From: Acidobacteriota bacterium
GTDB lineage: Bacteria > Acidobacteriota > Terriglobia > Terriglobales > Acidobacteriaceae
Direction of reading: 5' to 3'
NCBI GenBank assembly: GCA_021851625.1
Contig: JAJZCX010000110.1
Span: forward strand, 1-5,657
Length of the DNA: 5,657 nucleotides
Below, in pieces: positions 1-5,657 of this stretch; within the stretch, counting starts at the first letter, position 1, and the number at the start of each line of letters is the position of its first letter. The position numbers were made by a program, and so were the translations under genes. Below the pieces are notes generated by a model. The model had not been told where the DNA came from. It did not search any database and saw only the letters and a program-made list of their open reading frames with translations.

Positions 1-1600
1 CAATCGGAATGCTCTGCGATGAAAGCGACGTAATGATGGCGTTGTGTCCATAGCCAAACTCCAAGTCATTGACGAGGGAGTTGGTGATATTGGAGGTCAA
101 GCGACCCATCACACTCTTGGAAGGCTGGCTCCAATCCGAGCTGATCGGACCGAGCGAGTTGTCACCCCAGAAGAGGCCTGGGTTCGGCCCAGGGGCTGTC
201 CAAGAATCATTTGTCCAGCTAAATGTGGCATGATTCTTCGGAGTGATGTCATAGTCGGCACGTACATGCCACTCGGACCAATCTGGTTTCTCCTTTTCCT
301 GAGCGACCCAGTTATACTGATTCGCAATCAAGCCGCCATTGGCCACGGTGGGAGCCGGATAGAATGTCGCCAATGCCCTGCCAGCCGGGTCGGGATTTGT
401 AATCTTCTGGTTCGACTCCAAGTTCACAGCGTTGGTCGTTTGGCCGTTCTGCTGTTGATTGAAGGCCGGGACCTCGACTTGGCACTGATCCTTCACGCCA
501 ACCGAACCCGTACCCAAGTTGCCCTGGGCATTCAGTGTTGGAGTTGCATAAGCACTAAAGTCGCCGCCAGCTTCTGCAGTGGTAGGAACGCAAGCTTCAT
601 TGGCGACGCCCTGAATCTGCTTGTTCCACTCTTGGTTCCACCAGAGGAAGAGCTTATTCTTCAGAATCGGACCGCTGACGTTGTATCCGAAGTCATTCCG
701 GCGCAACTCCGCCTTGCCCGTCTTGGCGTTCTTAGAGAACCAATCTTCCGCAGAAACGGCATCGTTGCGGCCTGCATAGAAAAATCCGCCGTGAATCTGA
801 TTGGTTCCTGACTTGGTCGTGATGCTGATGATCGCGCCATCGGCCTGTCCGTATTCCGGACCATAGGAGTTGGTGATGATCTTGAACTCAGCAATCGTGT
901 AGATGGAGGGGTAGACCAGAATCGTGCGGCCAGAACCCACGTCGTTGTTGTTGACGCCATCCACCAAGAAGAGGTTGTTGTTGTAAGGGTTGCCGTTGAC
1001 AGAAAAGTCCGCGCCGCCCTGCAAGCCCTTGTCAATACCGTCAAACGATCCCGCCGTGGAAACACCGGGGGACAGCGTAACCAAGTTCATGAAGTTCTCA
1101 CCGTTCAGCGGCAATTCCTTCACTTGCTTGCTGCCAACGATGAAACCCACAGAGGACGAGGTCGTCTGTACTTGCAACGGATTGGCGGTCACCACCACCT
1201 TCTGGCTCACGCCGCCGACGCTCAGCTTGGCATCCACGCGCGTGTCCGTTGAAACGTGGACGGTTACGCCGTTGGCTACGAATTCCTTAAATTTCGACTG
1301 ATCGATGGTCACCTGATATGTGCCAACCTGCAACTGCGGCACAGAGTAGTTGCCCTGGTCGCTGGTCGTGGCCGTGTGCACCTCGCCGGTTCCCGTGTTG
1401 ACCACTGTGACGGACGCGCCAGAAAGCGCAGCTCCAGTGGCATCCGTAACGGTGCCGTCAATGGTTCCTGAATAAATCTGCGCATGCAGGCTACTTGCAC
1501 AGAACGCCTGCAGAAGAATGACGAGTGCCGCGCCCCAGAGAACCCGCAAAAATGCGCGTCCTGTGGCATTCGGCTTCGCCGCTCCAGATCGATGTAACAT
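1..1600 (-). CDS. Oar-like TonB-dependent receptor, N-terminal half (3' end outside the window)
   Basis: The reverse strand is open from an ATG at 1600 to the window edge, about 533 codons with no stop. Residues 1-40 form a signal peptide: a basic n-region, a hydrophobic stretch at about 20-36, and a probable cut after LHA40. Residues about 43-130 match a carboxypeptidase-regulatory-like (CarboxypepD_reg) beta-sandwich (GTIDGTVTDATGAALSGA, then GNYSVPQLQVGTYQV). The plug follows at about 135-267, with LPLNGENF at 163-170, LFLVDGVNNNDVG at 210-222 and YGPEYGQADGAI near 246-257. Barrel strands begin after that (RRNDFGYNVSGPI at 300-312). This order is the Oar/Omp-like receptor type expanded in Acidobacteriota, usually around 1,000-1,200 residues, so roughly half is missing. 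Such receptors import large ligands, often glycans or their fragments, across the outer membrane using TonB energy. The substrate cannot be read here. I see no canonical TonB box near the mature N-terminus. The start is supported by a strong Shine-Dalgarno. Confidence 0.94.
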   Translation of the reverse strand, partial: MLHRSGAAKPNATGRAFLRVLWGAALVILLQAFCASSLHAQIYSGTIDGTVTDATGAALSGASVTVVNTGTGEVHTATTSDQGNYSVPQLQVGTYQVTIDQSKFKEFVANGVTVHVSTDTRVDAKLSVGGVSQKVVVTANPLQVQTTSSSVGFIVGSKQVKELPLNGENFMNLVTLSPGVSTAGSFDGIDKGLQGGADFSVNGNPYNNNLFLVDGVNNNDVGSGRTILVYPSIYTIAEFKIITNSYGPEYGQADGAIISITTKSGTNQIHGGFFYAGRNDAVSAEDWFSKNAKTGKAELRRNDFGYNVSGPILKNKLFLWWNQEWNKQIQGVANEACVPTTAEAGGDFSAYATPTLNAQGNLGTGSVGVKDQCQVEVPAFNQQQNGQTTNAVNLESNQKITNPDPAGRALATFYPAPTVANGGLIANQYNWVAQEKEKPDWSEWHVRADYDITPKNHATFSWTNDSWTAPGPNPGLFWGDNSLGPISSDWSQPSKSVMGRLTSNITNSLVNDLEFGYGHNAIITSLSSQSIPI

Positions 1601-1604
1601 GCCT

Positions 1605-1610
1605 ACCTCC
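1605..1610 (-). promoter_or_regulatory. Shine-Dalgarno of the TonB-dependent receptor
   Basis: On the minus strand the bases read GGAGGT, ending 4 nt before the ATG at 1600. This is close to the ideal anti-16S complement and fixes the receptor start. It is the only strong ribosome binding site in the window; the other three genes lack an obvious one. Confidence 0.85.
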
Positions 1611-1616
1611 AAAGAG

Positions 1617-1643
1617 TGTGTTGCAAAGTTTGTTTGTGTTGCA
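1617..1643. repeat. 9-bp direct repeat, 18-bp period, in the receptor leader
   Basis: TGTGTTGCA occurs at 1617-1625 and again at 1635-1643, giving an exact 18-bp period. On the receptor's strand this is TGCAACACA twice, directly upstream of the GGAGGT. It could be a tandem protein-binding site on DNA or leader RNA, or chance in a T/G-rich stretch. No known motif is recognised. Confidence 0.45.
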
Positions 1644-1653
1644 CCCAAAAACT

Positions 1654-1676
1654 CCACCCCATGCAACTCTGGGTGG
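1654..1676 (-). promoter_or_regulatory. Short GC-rich hairpin in the receptor 5' leader
   Basis: CCACCC at 1654-1659 is complementary to GGGTGG at 1671-1676, forming a 6-bp GC-rich stem with an 11-nt loop. It lies 54-76 nt upstream of the receptor ATG and would sit in the leader from any of the three proposed start sites. No U-tract follows it on the receptor strand, so it does not look like an intrinsic terminator. A role in leader folding or mRNA stability is only inferred. Confidence 0.35.
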
Positions 1677-1717
1677 GCCTCTGGGCAGGGATATCGTTAT
1701 CGTTGTACCGCAAATTG

Positions 1718-1747
1718 TGTTTACGCCCCACAATAGAGCATTGTCAA
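1718..1747 (-). promoter_or_regulatory. Candidate proximal promoter for the receptor (P3)
   Basis: On the minus strand, a perfect -35 TTGACA (1742-1747) is followed after 18 bp by TAAACA (1718-1723), which matches only 3 of 6 positions of the -10 consensus. The predicted leader is about 110 nt. The weak -10 makes this the least convincing of the three candidates unless an activator is involved. Confidence 0.3.
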
Positions 1748-1764
1748 CAAAAAAAGACTAAAGG

Positions 1765-1793
1765 CTTATACTCTTGAAAATATAGCCATTCAA
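1765..1793 (-). promoter_or_regulatory. Candidate middle promoter for the receptor (P2)
   Basis: On the minus strand, TTGAAT (1788-1793) is followed after exactly 17 bp by TATAAG (1765-1770). The -35 matches 4 of 6 and the -10 matches 5 of 6 sigma-70 consensus positions. The predicted start near 1758 gives a leader of about 158 nt. The region is AT-rich, so chance matches are more likely than in the coding parts. Confidence 0.45.
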
Positions 1794-1820
1794 TTGATTT
1801 TGTTGGATCAAAAATTTCGA

Positions 1821-1860
1821 AAAATCCCCCTCAGATTTGCCGGAATATAGCCGGGATTTT
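1821..1860. repeat. Inverted repeat overlapping promoter P1 (possible operator)
   Basis: AAAATCCC at 1821-1828 and GGGATTTT at 1853-1860 are exact inverse complements, separated by 24 bp. Their centres are 32 bp apart, about three helical turns. One arm lies in the -35/-10 spacer of P1 and the other just downstream of its predicted start, an arrangement compatible with a repressor site. That reading is inferred. Confidence 0.4.
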
Positions 1861-1873
1861 CTCCCTATGTCAA
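1844..1873 (-). promoter_or_regulatory. Candidate distal promoter for the receptor (P1, best sigma-70 match)
   Basis: On the minus strand, a perfect -35 TTGACA (1868-1873) is separated by 18 bp from TATATT (1844-1849), a 5-of-6 match to the -10 consensus. This is the best sigma-70-like promoter in the window. It would start transcription near 1837 and leave a leader of about 237 nt before the receptor ATG. An inverted repeat spans its spacer and start region. Confidence 0.5.
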
Positions 1874-1906
1874 CACTTTTTCTTCGTTGAATTGTTAATG
1901 TAATCC

Positions 1907-1935
1907 TTGAAAAGGCTTCCTGCGGATTTCATGAT
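1907..1935 (+). promoter_or_regulatory. Candidate promoter for the multihaem cytochrome
   Basis: TTGAAA (1907-1912, 5 of 6 matches to the -35 consensus) is followed after 17 bp by CATGAT (1930-1935, 4 of 6 matches to the -10 consensus). A start near 1942 would give a leader of about 74 nt, rich in T at its 5' end. No stronger plus-strand candidate was seen between here and the gene. Confidence 0.4.
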
Positions 1936-2015
1936 TTTTCATTATTCATTCGATTTTTATTGCAGAATCTCCGATCCGTGAAAGTCATCGCGATGATTGA
2001 TACCATATTGCGCAG

Positions 2016-3167
2016 ATGTCCCGTTGGCTGAGACGCGTGTTGTGCTGGTCCGTTCTTCTGCTGGCCCCCACGCGGGCTTGGACGCAGCTCTCCACCAGCG
2101 ACCATTTAGCCGACCCTGGCTTCTGGCCTACGCAACCCGCTCGATATCGCACCGAATATGTGGGAGACGCCGCCTGCGCGCAGTGCCATACGTCGATAGC
2201 CGCGTCCAGCCGGCAGACGCAGATGGCACATGCCTTGCTGCCTGCTTCAGCATCCGATGCACTGCAAACACACCCGAATCTGTCATTTTTATTCCAGCGC
2301 TATCGCTATCAAATTGCGACAAAAGATTCTGTGGCCAACTACTCCGTTTCAGACGGAGCACACGTGCTGCATGCACAGCTTCTTTGGGCTTTTGGCGTCG
2401 GCAGGGTTGGGCAAACCTATCTGTACAAGCGGCCAGATGGCCAGTTTTACGAGGCGCGCGCCACGTACTTCCCCAGCCTGCAAGGGCTGAACTTTACGCC
2501 TGGCCGCGCCCTAACCGCGCCCAGCAGCTTGGAAGATGCCATGGAACGGCGCGTGGAGACTTCCGAAGTGGTTCGCTGTTTTTCCTGCCACGCAACGGGG
2601 GCCATCCTTGGCAGTTCGTTGCAGGAGACAAGTATGGTTCCCGGTGTGCATTGTGAGGCATGTCACGCACCGGGGGCCAAGCATGTTGCCGCTATGCAAC
2701 GCCTCATGGCAGGCAAATCCTCCTCTCCGAAGCTGGAGATTTTCAATCCCGCCCAACTCATGCCAGAGGATTCCATGGATTTCTGCGGAGCTTGCCACGC
2801 GACGTGGTGGGATGCCAAGCTCTCCGGCACGCACGGCCCAGCCAGTACGCGCGCGCCTGCCTACCGCCTGGAGGGTAGCCGCTGCTGGATCAGTACGTAT
2901 GACGCACGCCTGACTTGCACCACTTGCCATGATCCGCATGTGCCGCTGCAAACCAACCCGCTAGCCTATGACGCGCACTGCCTGAACTGCCACGCCAAAA
3001 CGGCGGGGACCAAACCGACAGCGCAGCATCCCGGCGCAGCGTGCCCGATCAGCACCAGCCGCTGCACCACCTGCCACATGCCCAAGGTCTACGTACCAGA
3101 GATGCACAGCGACTTCACAGACCACCGCATCCGCATCGCAAGACAAGGCGAACCGTTTCCGGAATAA
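2016..3167 (+). CDS. Exported seven-haem c-type cytochrome (cytochrome c554-like multihaem family)
   Basis: A 383-residue protein with a signal peptide at 1 to about 21-24 (RR at 6-7, hydrophobic core about 8-17). Seven CXXCH haem-attachment motifs begin at C54, C188, C213, C257, C301, C322 and C350, so the mature protein should bind seven covalent haems in the periplasm or at the cell surface. Possible distal ligands include H72, H223, H273, H308, H338, H364 and H370. The ending CTTCHMPK...HSDFTDHRI and the segment CTTCHDPH are typical of multihaem cytochromes of Acidobacteriota and Planctomycetota. Residues 59-187 have no haem motif and contain FGVGRVGQTYLY at 126-137, suggesting a separate folded insert. 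The likely role is periplasmic electron transfer; a catalytic role is possible but unproven. The ATG is the only usual start codon after the in-frame TGA at 1998-2000, although no Shine-Dalgarno is evident. It diverges from the receptor and converges on the propeller gene. Confidence 0.93.
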   Translation: MSRWLRRVLCWSVLLLAPTRAWTQLSTSDHLADPGFWPTQPARYRTEYVGDAACAQCHTSIAASSRQTQMAHALLPASASDALQTHPNLSFLFQRYRYQIATKDSVANYSVSDGAHVLHAQLLWAFGVGRVGQTYLYKRPDGQFYEARATYFPSLQGLNFTPGRALTAPSSLEDAMERRVETSEVVRCFSCHATGAILGSSLQETSMVPGVHCEACHAPGAKHVAAMQRLMAGKSSSPKLEIFNPAQLMPEDSMDFCGACHATWWDAKLSGTHGPASTRAPAYRLEGSRCWISTYDARLTCTTCHDPHVPLQTNPLAYDAHCLNCHAKTAGTKPTAQHPGAACPISTSRCTTCHMPKVYVPEMHSDFTDHRIRIARQGEPFPE

Positions 3168-3183
3168 TTGTGTGCGCTCACAA
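3168..3183. repeat. Palindrome between convergent stop codons, lac-operator-like
   Basis: TTGTGTGCGCTCACAA begins right after the cytochrome TAA (3165-3167). Its two 8-bp arms are complementary except for one T/T mismatch. With AA on its left it matches 17 of 20 positions of the symmetric lac operator AATTGTGAGC/GCTCACAATT. As RNA it could form a 5-bp stem with a 6-nt loop on either strand, but no U-tract follows, so it is a poor intrinsic terminator. It fills most of the 24-bp gap before the converging stop (3192-3194). Confidence 0.5.
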
Positions 3184-3191
3184 CCAGAGGA

Positions 3192-4889
3192 CTACTGCGA
3201 CTTGCCTGCGCCCTCCACCAGCGTGACGTAACGATCGATGGGCAGGTCCACGAAGCGCTCCACGCGCCCACTGGGTTGAGGCCAGCGCACTTCGACCCAA
3301 TCGATTTTTTTGCGCGGGCCAACGCCCAGCACCAGCCGTGGATCATGCGAGGAAAGAAAGCTGCCGCCGCCCAACTTCGTGCGCATTCGGCGCAAATCCC
3401 CGGCCTGATACGTTACATGTGCGCCGATGGCATCCGCATTGCAGGCGCGACCAACTAGCTGCACACCCAGCCAGTGATTTTTCGACCCGGATTGATTGCG
3501 CAAGAGCAGCGGAGCAGCATCGTTGACGCTGATGAGCACGTCGAGCGCGCCATCATTGTCAAAATCTCCCACAGCCAAACCGCGCGACGCATAGCCATGG
3601 GCAAACGCTGGCCCCGCTAGGCGGCTGACGTTCTTGTACTTGCCGCCTTCGTTATGAAACAACAGCAGCGGCTGCTCATAGGTAATGGTGTGCGACTCCT
3701 GCCCAACCGCATCGTCAGGGAAGCCATTGGCCAAGATCAGATCAAGGTCGCCATCGTTGTCGTAGTCAAAAAACTTCAACCCCCAGCCGCTCATCCAGCG
3801 CGTGGCCATACCAATGCCCGCTGGCATGGCCACGTCATCGAAGGTACCGTCGTGATTATTTTTATAAAGAGAAAAAATCTCCTCGTCGATGTTGGCCACA
3901 AAGAGATCCATCCAACCGTCCTGATTGAAGTCCGCCGCATCAACGCCCATGCCAGAGCGCGGCTTACCATCGGCGCTGTAGGCCACGCCTGCATCAAAGC
4001 CCTGCTCGGCAAATTTGCCGTGGCCCTGATTGATAAAAAGAAAATTCGCCACAGTGTCGTTGGAGACGAACAGGTCCAGCTTGCCGTCATTGTTCACGTC
4101 CACAGCGACAGCCCCCCAGGCTTTGCCGAAATGCTCTGCAATGCCGGACGAGCGGCTGACATCTGTAAATGTTCCATCCCCGTTGTTGTGGAAGAGCCAG
4201 CTCGGCATGGGATGAAAGATGCGCGGGATGCAGTAGTGGTGTTGGCCATCGGCATCCACCGTGCAGATAAGGCCATTTTCGACCTTTACAAACTGGCAGA
4301 CGAACAGATCCAGCCGTCCATCGTTGTCGTAGTCGAACCAGACGGCACTGGTGCTCCAACCCGACGCAGCGACACCAGCCTTGTCCGTCACGTCGGTAAA
4401 GGTGCCGTCCCCATTGTTGTGATAAAGGATGTTGCGGCCATATTGCGTGACGTAGATATCGGCGTGTCCATCGCCGTCATAATCGCCCACAGCCACGCCC
4501 ATGCCGTAGCCTCCGCCCGCCACGCCGGCCTGTTCCGTTACATCGGTAAAAGTACCGTCACGGTTGTTGCGGTACAGAGCATTGCGTAGCGGCTTCTTCG
4601 GCGTGTAGAAATCGCAGGGGCCGCTGTTGACCAGATATATGTCCATCCAGCCGTCATTGTCGTAGTCCAAGAATGCACAGCCAGCGCCGCTGGTCTCTGG
4701 CAGATGCTTCTGGGACGACTTGCCCGCCGTATGCATCCAGTGGATCCCGCTGGAGTTGGCCGGAATTTGCGCGAAGATCGCCGAAGGGGTTGATGCCGTT
4801 GCTGCCGCCAGCAGCGGCAGACTGCGCAGCGGGAACGCTCCTGCGCTGGCTGCCAAACCGCGCAGCACAGAGCGTCGCGCTGGATCCAT
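3192..4889 (-). CDS. CRTAC1-family protein: Tat signal, seven FG-GAP/VCBS calcium repeats, ASPIC/UnbV domain
   Basis: 565 residues from the ATG at 4889. A twin-arginine signal (ARRSVLRG, RR at 5-6) with a hydrophobic region to about residue 34 predicts Tat export of a folded protein. Seven DxDxDG-type calcium loops follow at about 75-80, 136-141, 186-191, 264-269, 320-325, 375-380 and 442-447, each ending in a hydrophobic strand such as MDIYLV or LDLFV. Several are spaced by NNGDGTFTDVT strands. This is the FG-GAP/VCBS beta-propeller pattern, and seven repeats suit a seven-bladed propeller. The C-terminus from about 471 (NHWLGVQLVG...GAHV, then LVLGVG, then DWVEVRWP) is an ASPIC/UnbV domain. 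The family has no settled function; binding at the cell surface or to an envelope partner is inferred. Starts at TTG 4937, ATG 4928 or GTG 4896-4898 are also open, and none has a clear Shine-Dalgarno. I prefer 4889 because it puts the RR motif near the N-terminus, as is usual for Tat signals. Confidence 0.93.
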   Translation of the reverse strand: MDPARRSVLRGLAASAGAFPLRSLPLLAAATASTPSAIFAQIPANSSGIHWMHTAGKSSQKHLPETSGAGCAFLDYDNDGWMDIYLVNSGPCDFYTPKKPLRNALYRNNRDGTFTDVTEQAGVAGGGYGMGVAVGDYDGDGHADIYVTQYGRNILYHNNGDGTFTDVTDKAGVAASGWSTSAVWFDYDNDGRLDLFVCQFVKVENGLICTVDADGQHHYCIPRIFHPMPSWLFHNNGDGTFTDVSRSSGIAEHFGKAWGAVAVDVNNDGKLDLFVSNDTVANFLFINQGHGKFAEQGFDAGVAYSADGKPRSGMGVDAADFNQDGWMDLFVANIDEEIFSLYKNNHDGTFDDVAMPAGIGMATRWMSGWGLKFFDYDNDGDLDLILANGFPDDAVGQESHTITYEQPLLLFHNEGGKYKNVSRLAGPAFAHGYASRGLAVGDFDNDGALDVLISVNDAAPLLLRNQSGSKNHWLGVQLVGRACNADAIGAHVTYQAGDLRRMRTKLGGGSFLSSHDPRLVLGVGPRKKIDWVEVRWPQPSGRVERFVDLPIDRYVTLVEGAGKSQ

Positions 4890-4978
4890 GCGTTGCACCG
4901 GGGTGTAGAAAGGAAGTATCCGCCGCATTCTTGGCAAAATCGTACCATGTCAGAATGGGGAGTTTGCCGCCGACGCAT

Positions 4979-5657
4979 ATGCATGGGAACTGCACAGCCT
5001 GCCGAAGACATCCCGACCAAAGTATATTTTTGGAATCGCTCTCGTTGATAGGCGTCCTTTTGGCAGCGCTACTGTTGCCTGCTCCACATCTCTACGCGCA
5101 GAGCGCGGCAGCATCCAACTTCTCCAGCCTGGCCCAAGCCGCTGCCGCCGACCGGGACGCTGGCCATGCAGACGCAGCGCTGCGAGAATATCAGCAGGCC
5201 GTGCACATGCAACCGCAGTGGGCGGAGGGCTGGTGGAATCTGGGCGTGTTGCAATACCAAGCCAGCCAATATGCGGATGCTTTGGCTTCCTTCCGCACAC
5301 TCACCATCCTGCACCCAGAGGCGGGCATGGCGTGGAGCATGCTCGGTCTGTGTGCGTTCGAAACCAAGGACTACACGTCCGCGCTGCGCGACCTGCAACT
5401 TGGCCAGAACCTGGGCGCTCAGCCCGACGCGGAAACGGCGCGCGTGGCCGCCTACCATCTTGCGCTGCTGCAAATCCGCAGCGGAGCGTTCACACAGGCG
5501 CAGCAGACACTGCAAACCTCCCTTGGCCAAGCTGAATACCCGGATGCAGCCCAAGTCGCGCTGGGCTTGGCGCTGCTGCGCGTGCCGTTGCTACCCAGCG
5601 AAGTCGCGCCTGCACAGGATGCGCTCTTGCACGCTGCGGGTGCAGTCGCAGCGAGAT
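4979..5657 (+). CDS. Exported or membrane-anchored TPR-repeat protein, N-terminal part (3' end outside the window)
   Basis: The frame is open to the window edge, giving 226 codons from the ATG at 4979. A hydrophobic segment at about 21-36 followed by PAPHLYAQ looks like a signal peptide cut after A40, or an anchor. Helical repeats follow: about 51-80 (AALREYQQAVHMQP), 81-114 (WWNLGVLQYQASQYADALASFRTLTILHPE), 115-148 (AWSMLGLCAFETKDYTSALRDL) and a weaker one at about 154-187. W/L/G/Y/A/P sit at the usual TPR positions, so it is probably a periplasmic protein-protein scaffold. It diverges from the CRTAC1 gene. The start is uncertain: ATG 4955 and TTG 5030 are in frame, none has a Shine-Dalgarno at normal spacing, and the stretch before the hydrophobic core (MHGNCTACRRHPDQ) looks little like a conserved protein. 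The missing C-terminus may hold more repeats or another domain. Confidence 0.82.
   Translation, partial: MHGNCTACRRHPDQSIFLESLSLIGVLLAALLLPAPHLYAQSAAASNFSSLAQAAAADRDAGHADAALREYQQAVHMQPQWAEGWWNLGVLQYQASQYADALASFRTLTILHPEAGMAWSMLGLCAFETKDYTSALRDLQLGQNLGAQPDAETARVAAYHLALLQIRSGAFTQAQQTLQTSLGQAEYPDAAQVALGLALLRVPLLPSEVAPAQDALLHAAGAVAAR

Larger units (their letters stand above)
1601..2015. other. Divergent, AT-rich intergenic region between receptor and cytochrome
   Basis: No convincing gene lies in these 415 bases; short open frames that overlap the left part have no recognisable protein features. The region is much richer in A and T than the flanking genes, especially about 1740-1975. It holds three minus-strand promoter candidates, one plus-strand promoter candidate, an inverted repeat, direct repeats and a leader hairpin, each listed separately. 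No riboswitch fold was recognised. Confidence 0.7.

Noticed and set aside
44..811. Plus-strand open frame of 255 codons opposite the receptor gene
   Set aside because: The minus strand here encodes recognisable receptor plug and barrel sequence. The plus-strand translation has no recognisable motif and is a shadow of GC-rich coding DNA.
1491..1761. Short open frames on both strands around the receptor start
   Set aside because: They overlap the receptor signal-peptide region or the AT-rich leader, differ in frame from the receptor, and have no convincing protein features or start signals.
3168..3191. Strong bidirectional intrinsic terminator
   Set aside because: The palindrome has only a 5-bp continuous stem as a hairpin and no run of T follows on either strand.
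3654..4589. Long plus-strand open frame of 311 codons opposite the CRTAC1 gene
   Set aside because: Its protein is full of I/V/A/H runs, which arise from reading the repeated Asp-Asn-Asp-Gly codons of the propeller gene backwards. It has no domain-like pattern and no ribosome site, while the opposite strand encodes a clear protein family.
4991..5005. CTAC (CXXC-type) motif near the TPR protein N-terminus as a metal or haem site
   Set aside because: There is no histidine directly after the second cysteine (CTACRRH), and this part may lie upstream of the true start or be removed with the signal peptide.
4947..5048. Small plus-strand frame from the ATG at 4947 before the TPR gene
   Set aside because: It stops after about 33 codons, has no Shine-Dalgarno and no similarity to a leader peptide. 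It overlaps the likely TPR start in another frame. A frameshift joining it to the TPR gene is not needed, because the TPR frame has its own ATGs.
1..5657. Mobile element, CRISPR array, tRNA or rRNA
   Set aside because: No transposase or integrase sequence, terminal inverted repeats, regularly spaced repeats, or recognisable tRNA/rRNA segments were seen on either strand.

Overview
The window looks like part of a chromosome from an Acidobacteriota member, probably a Terriglobia-type soil bacterium. That is an inference from three things: an Oar-like TonB-dependent receptor with an N-terminal carboxypeptidase-regulatory-like domain, an exported multihaem cytochrome, and a CRTAC1-type (FG-GAP/VCBS plus ASPIC/UnbV) protein. 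The genes are GC-rich. The one long intergenic region is clearly AT-rich.

Layout: (i) 1-1600, minus strand, the N-terminal half of an outer-membrane TonB-dependent receptor whose 3' end lies outside the window; (ii) 1601-2015, a 415-bp divergent regulatory region with several promoter-like elements and repeats; (iii) 2016-3167, plus strand, a complete seven-CXXCH exported c-type cytochrome; (iv) 3168-3191, a 24-bp gap between convergent genes that carries a near-perfect palindrome; (v) 3192-4889, minus strand, a complete Tat-exported beta-propeller protein with seven DxDxDG calcium loops and a C-terminal ASPIC/UnbV domain; (vi) from about 4979 to the window end, plus strand, the N-terminal part of an exported or membrane-anchored TPR protein, divergent from (v) with almost no space between them.

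All four proteins are predicted to work in or beyond the cell envelope. The cytochrome, the CRTAC1 protein and the TPR protein belong to gene families that, from general knowledge, often occur near one another in Acidobacteriota and Planctomycetota and have no settled biochemical role. A shared function in periplasmic electron transfer or surface-polymer handling is a guess. No tRNA, rRNA, CRISPR array, transposase or other mobile element is visible. The most useful non-coding observations are the tandem promoter-like elements and repeats upstream of the receptor, and the lac-operator-like palindrome between the convergent stop codons.
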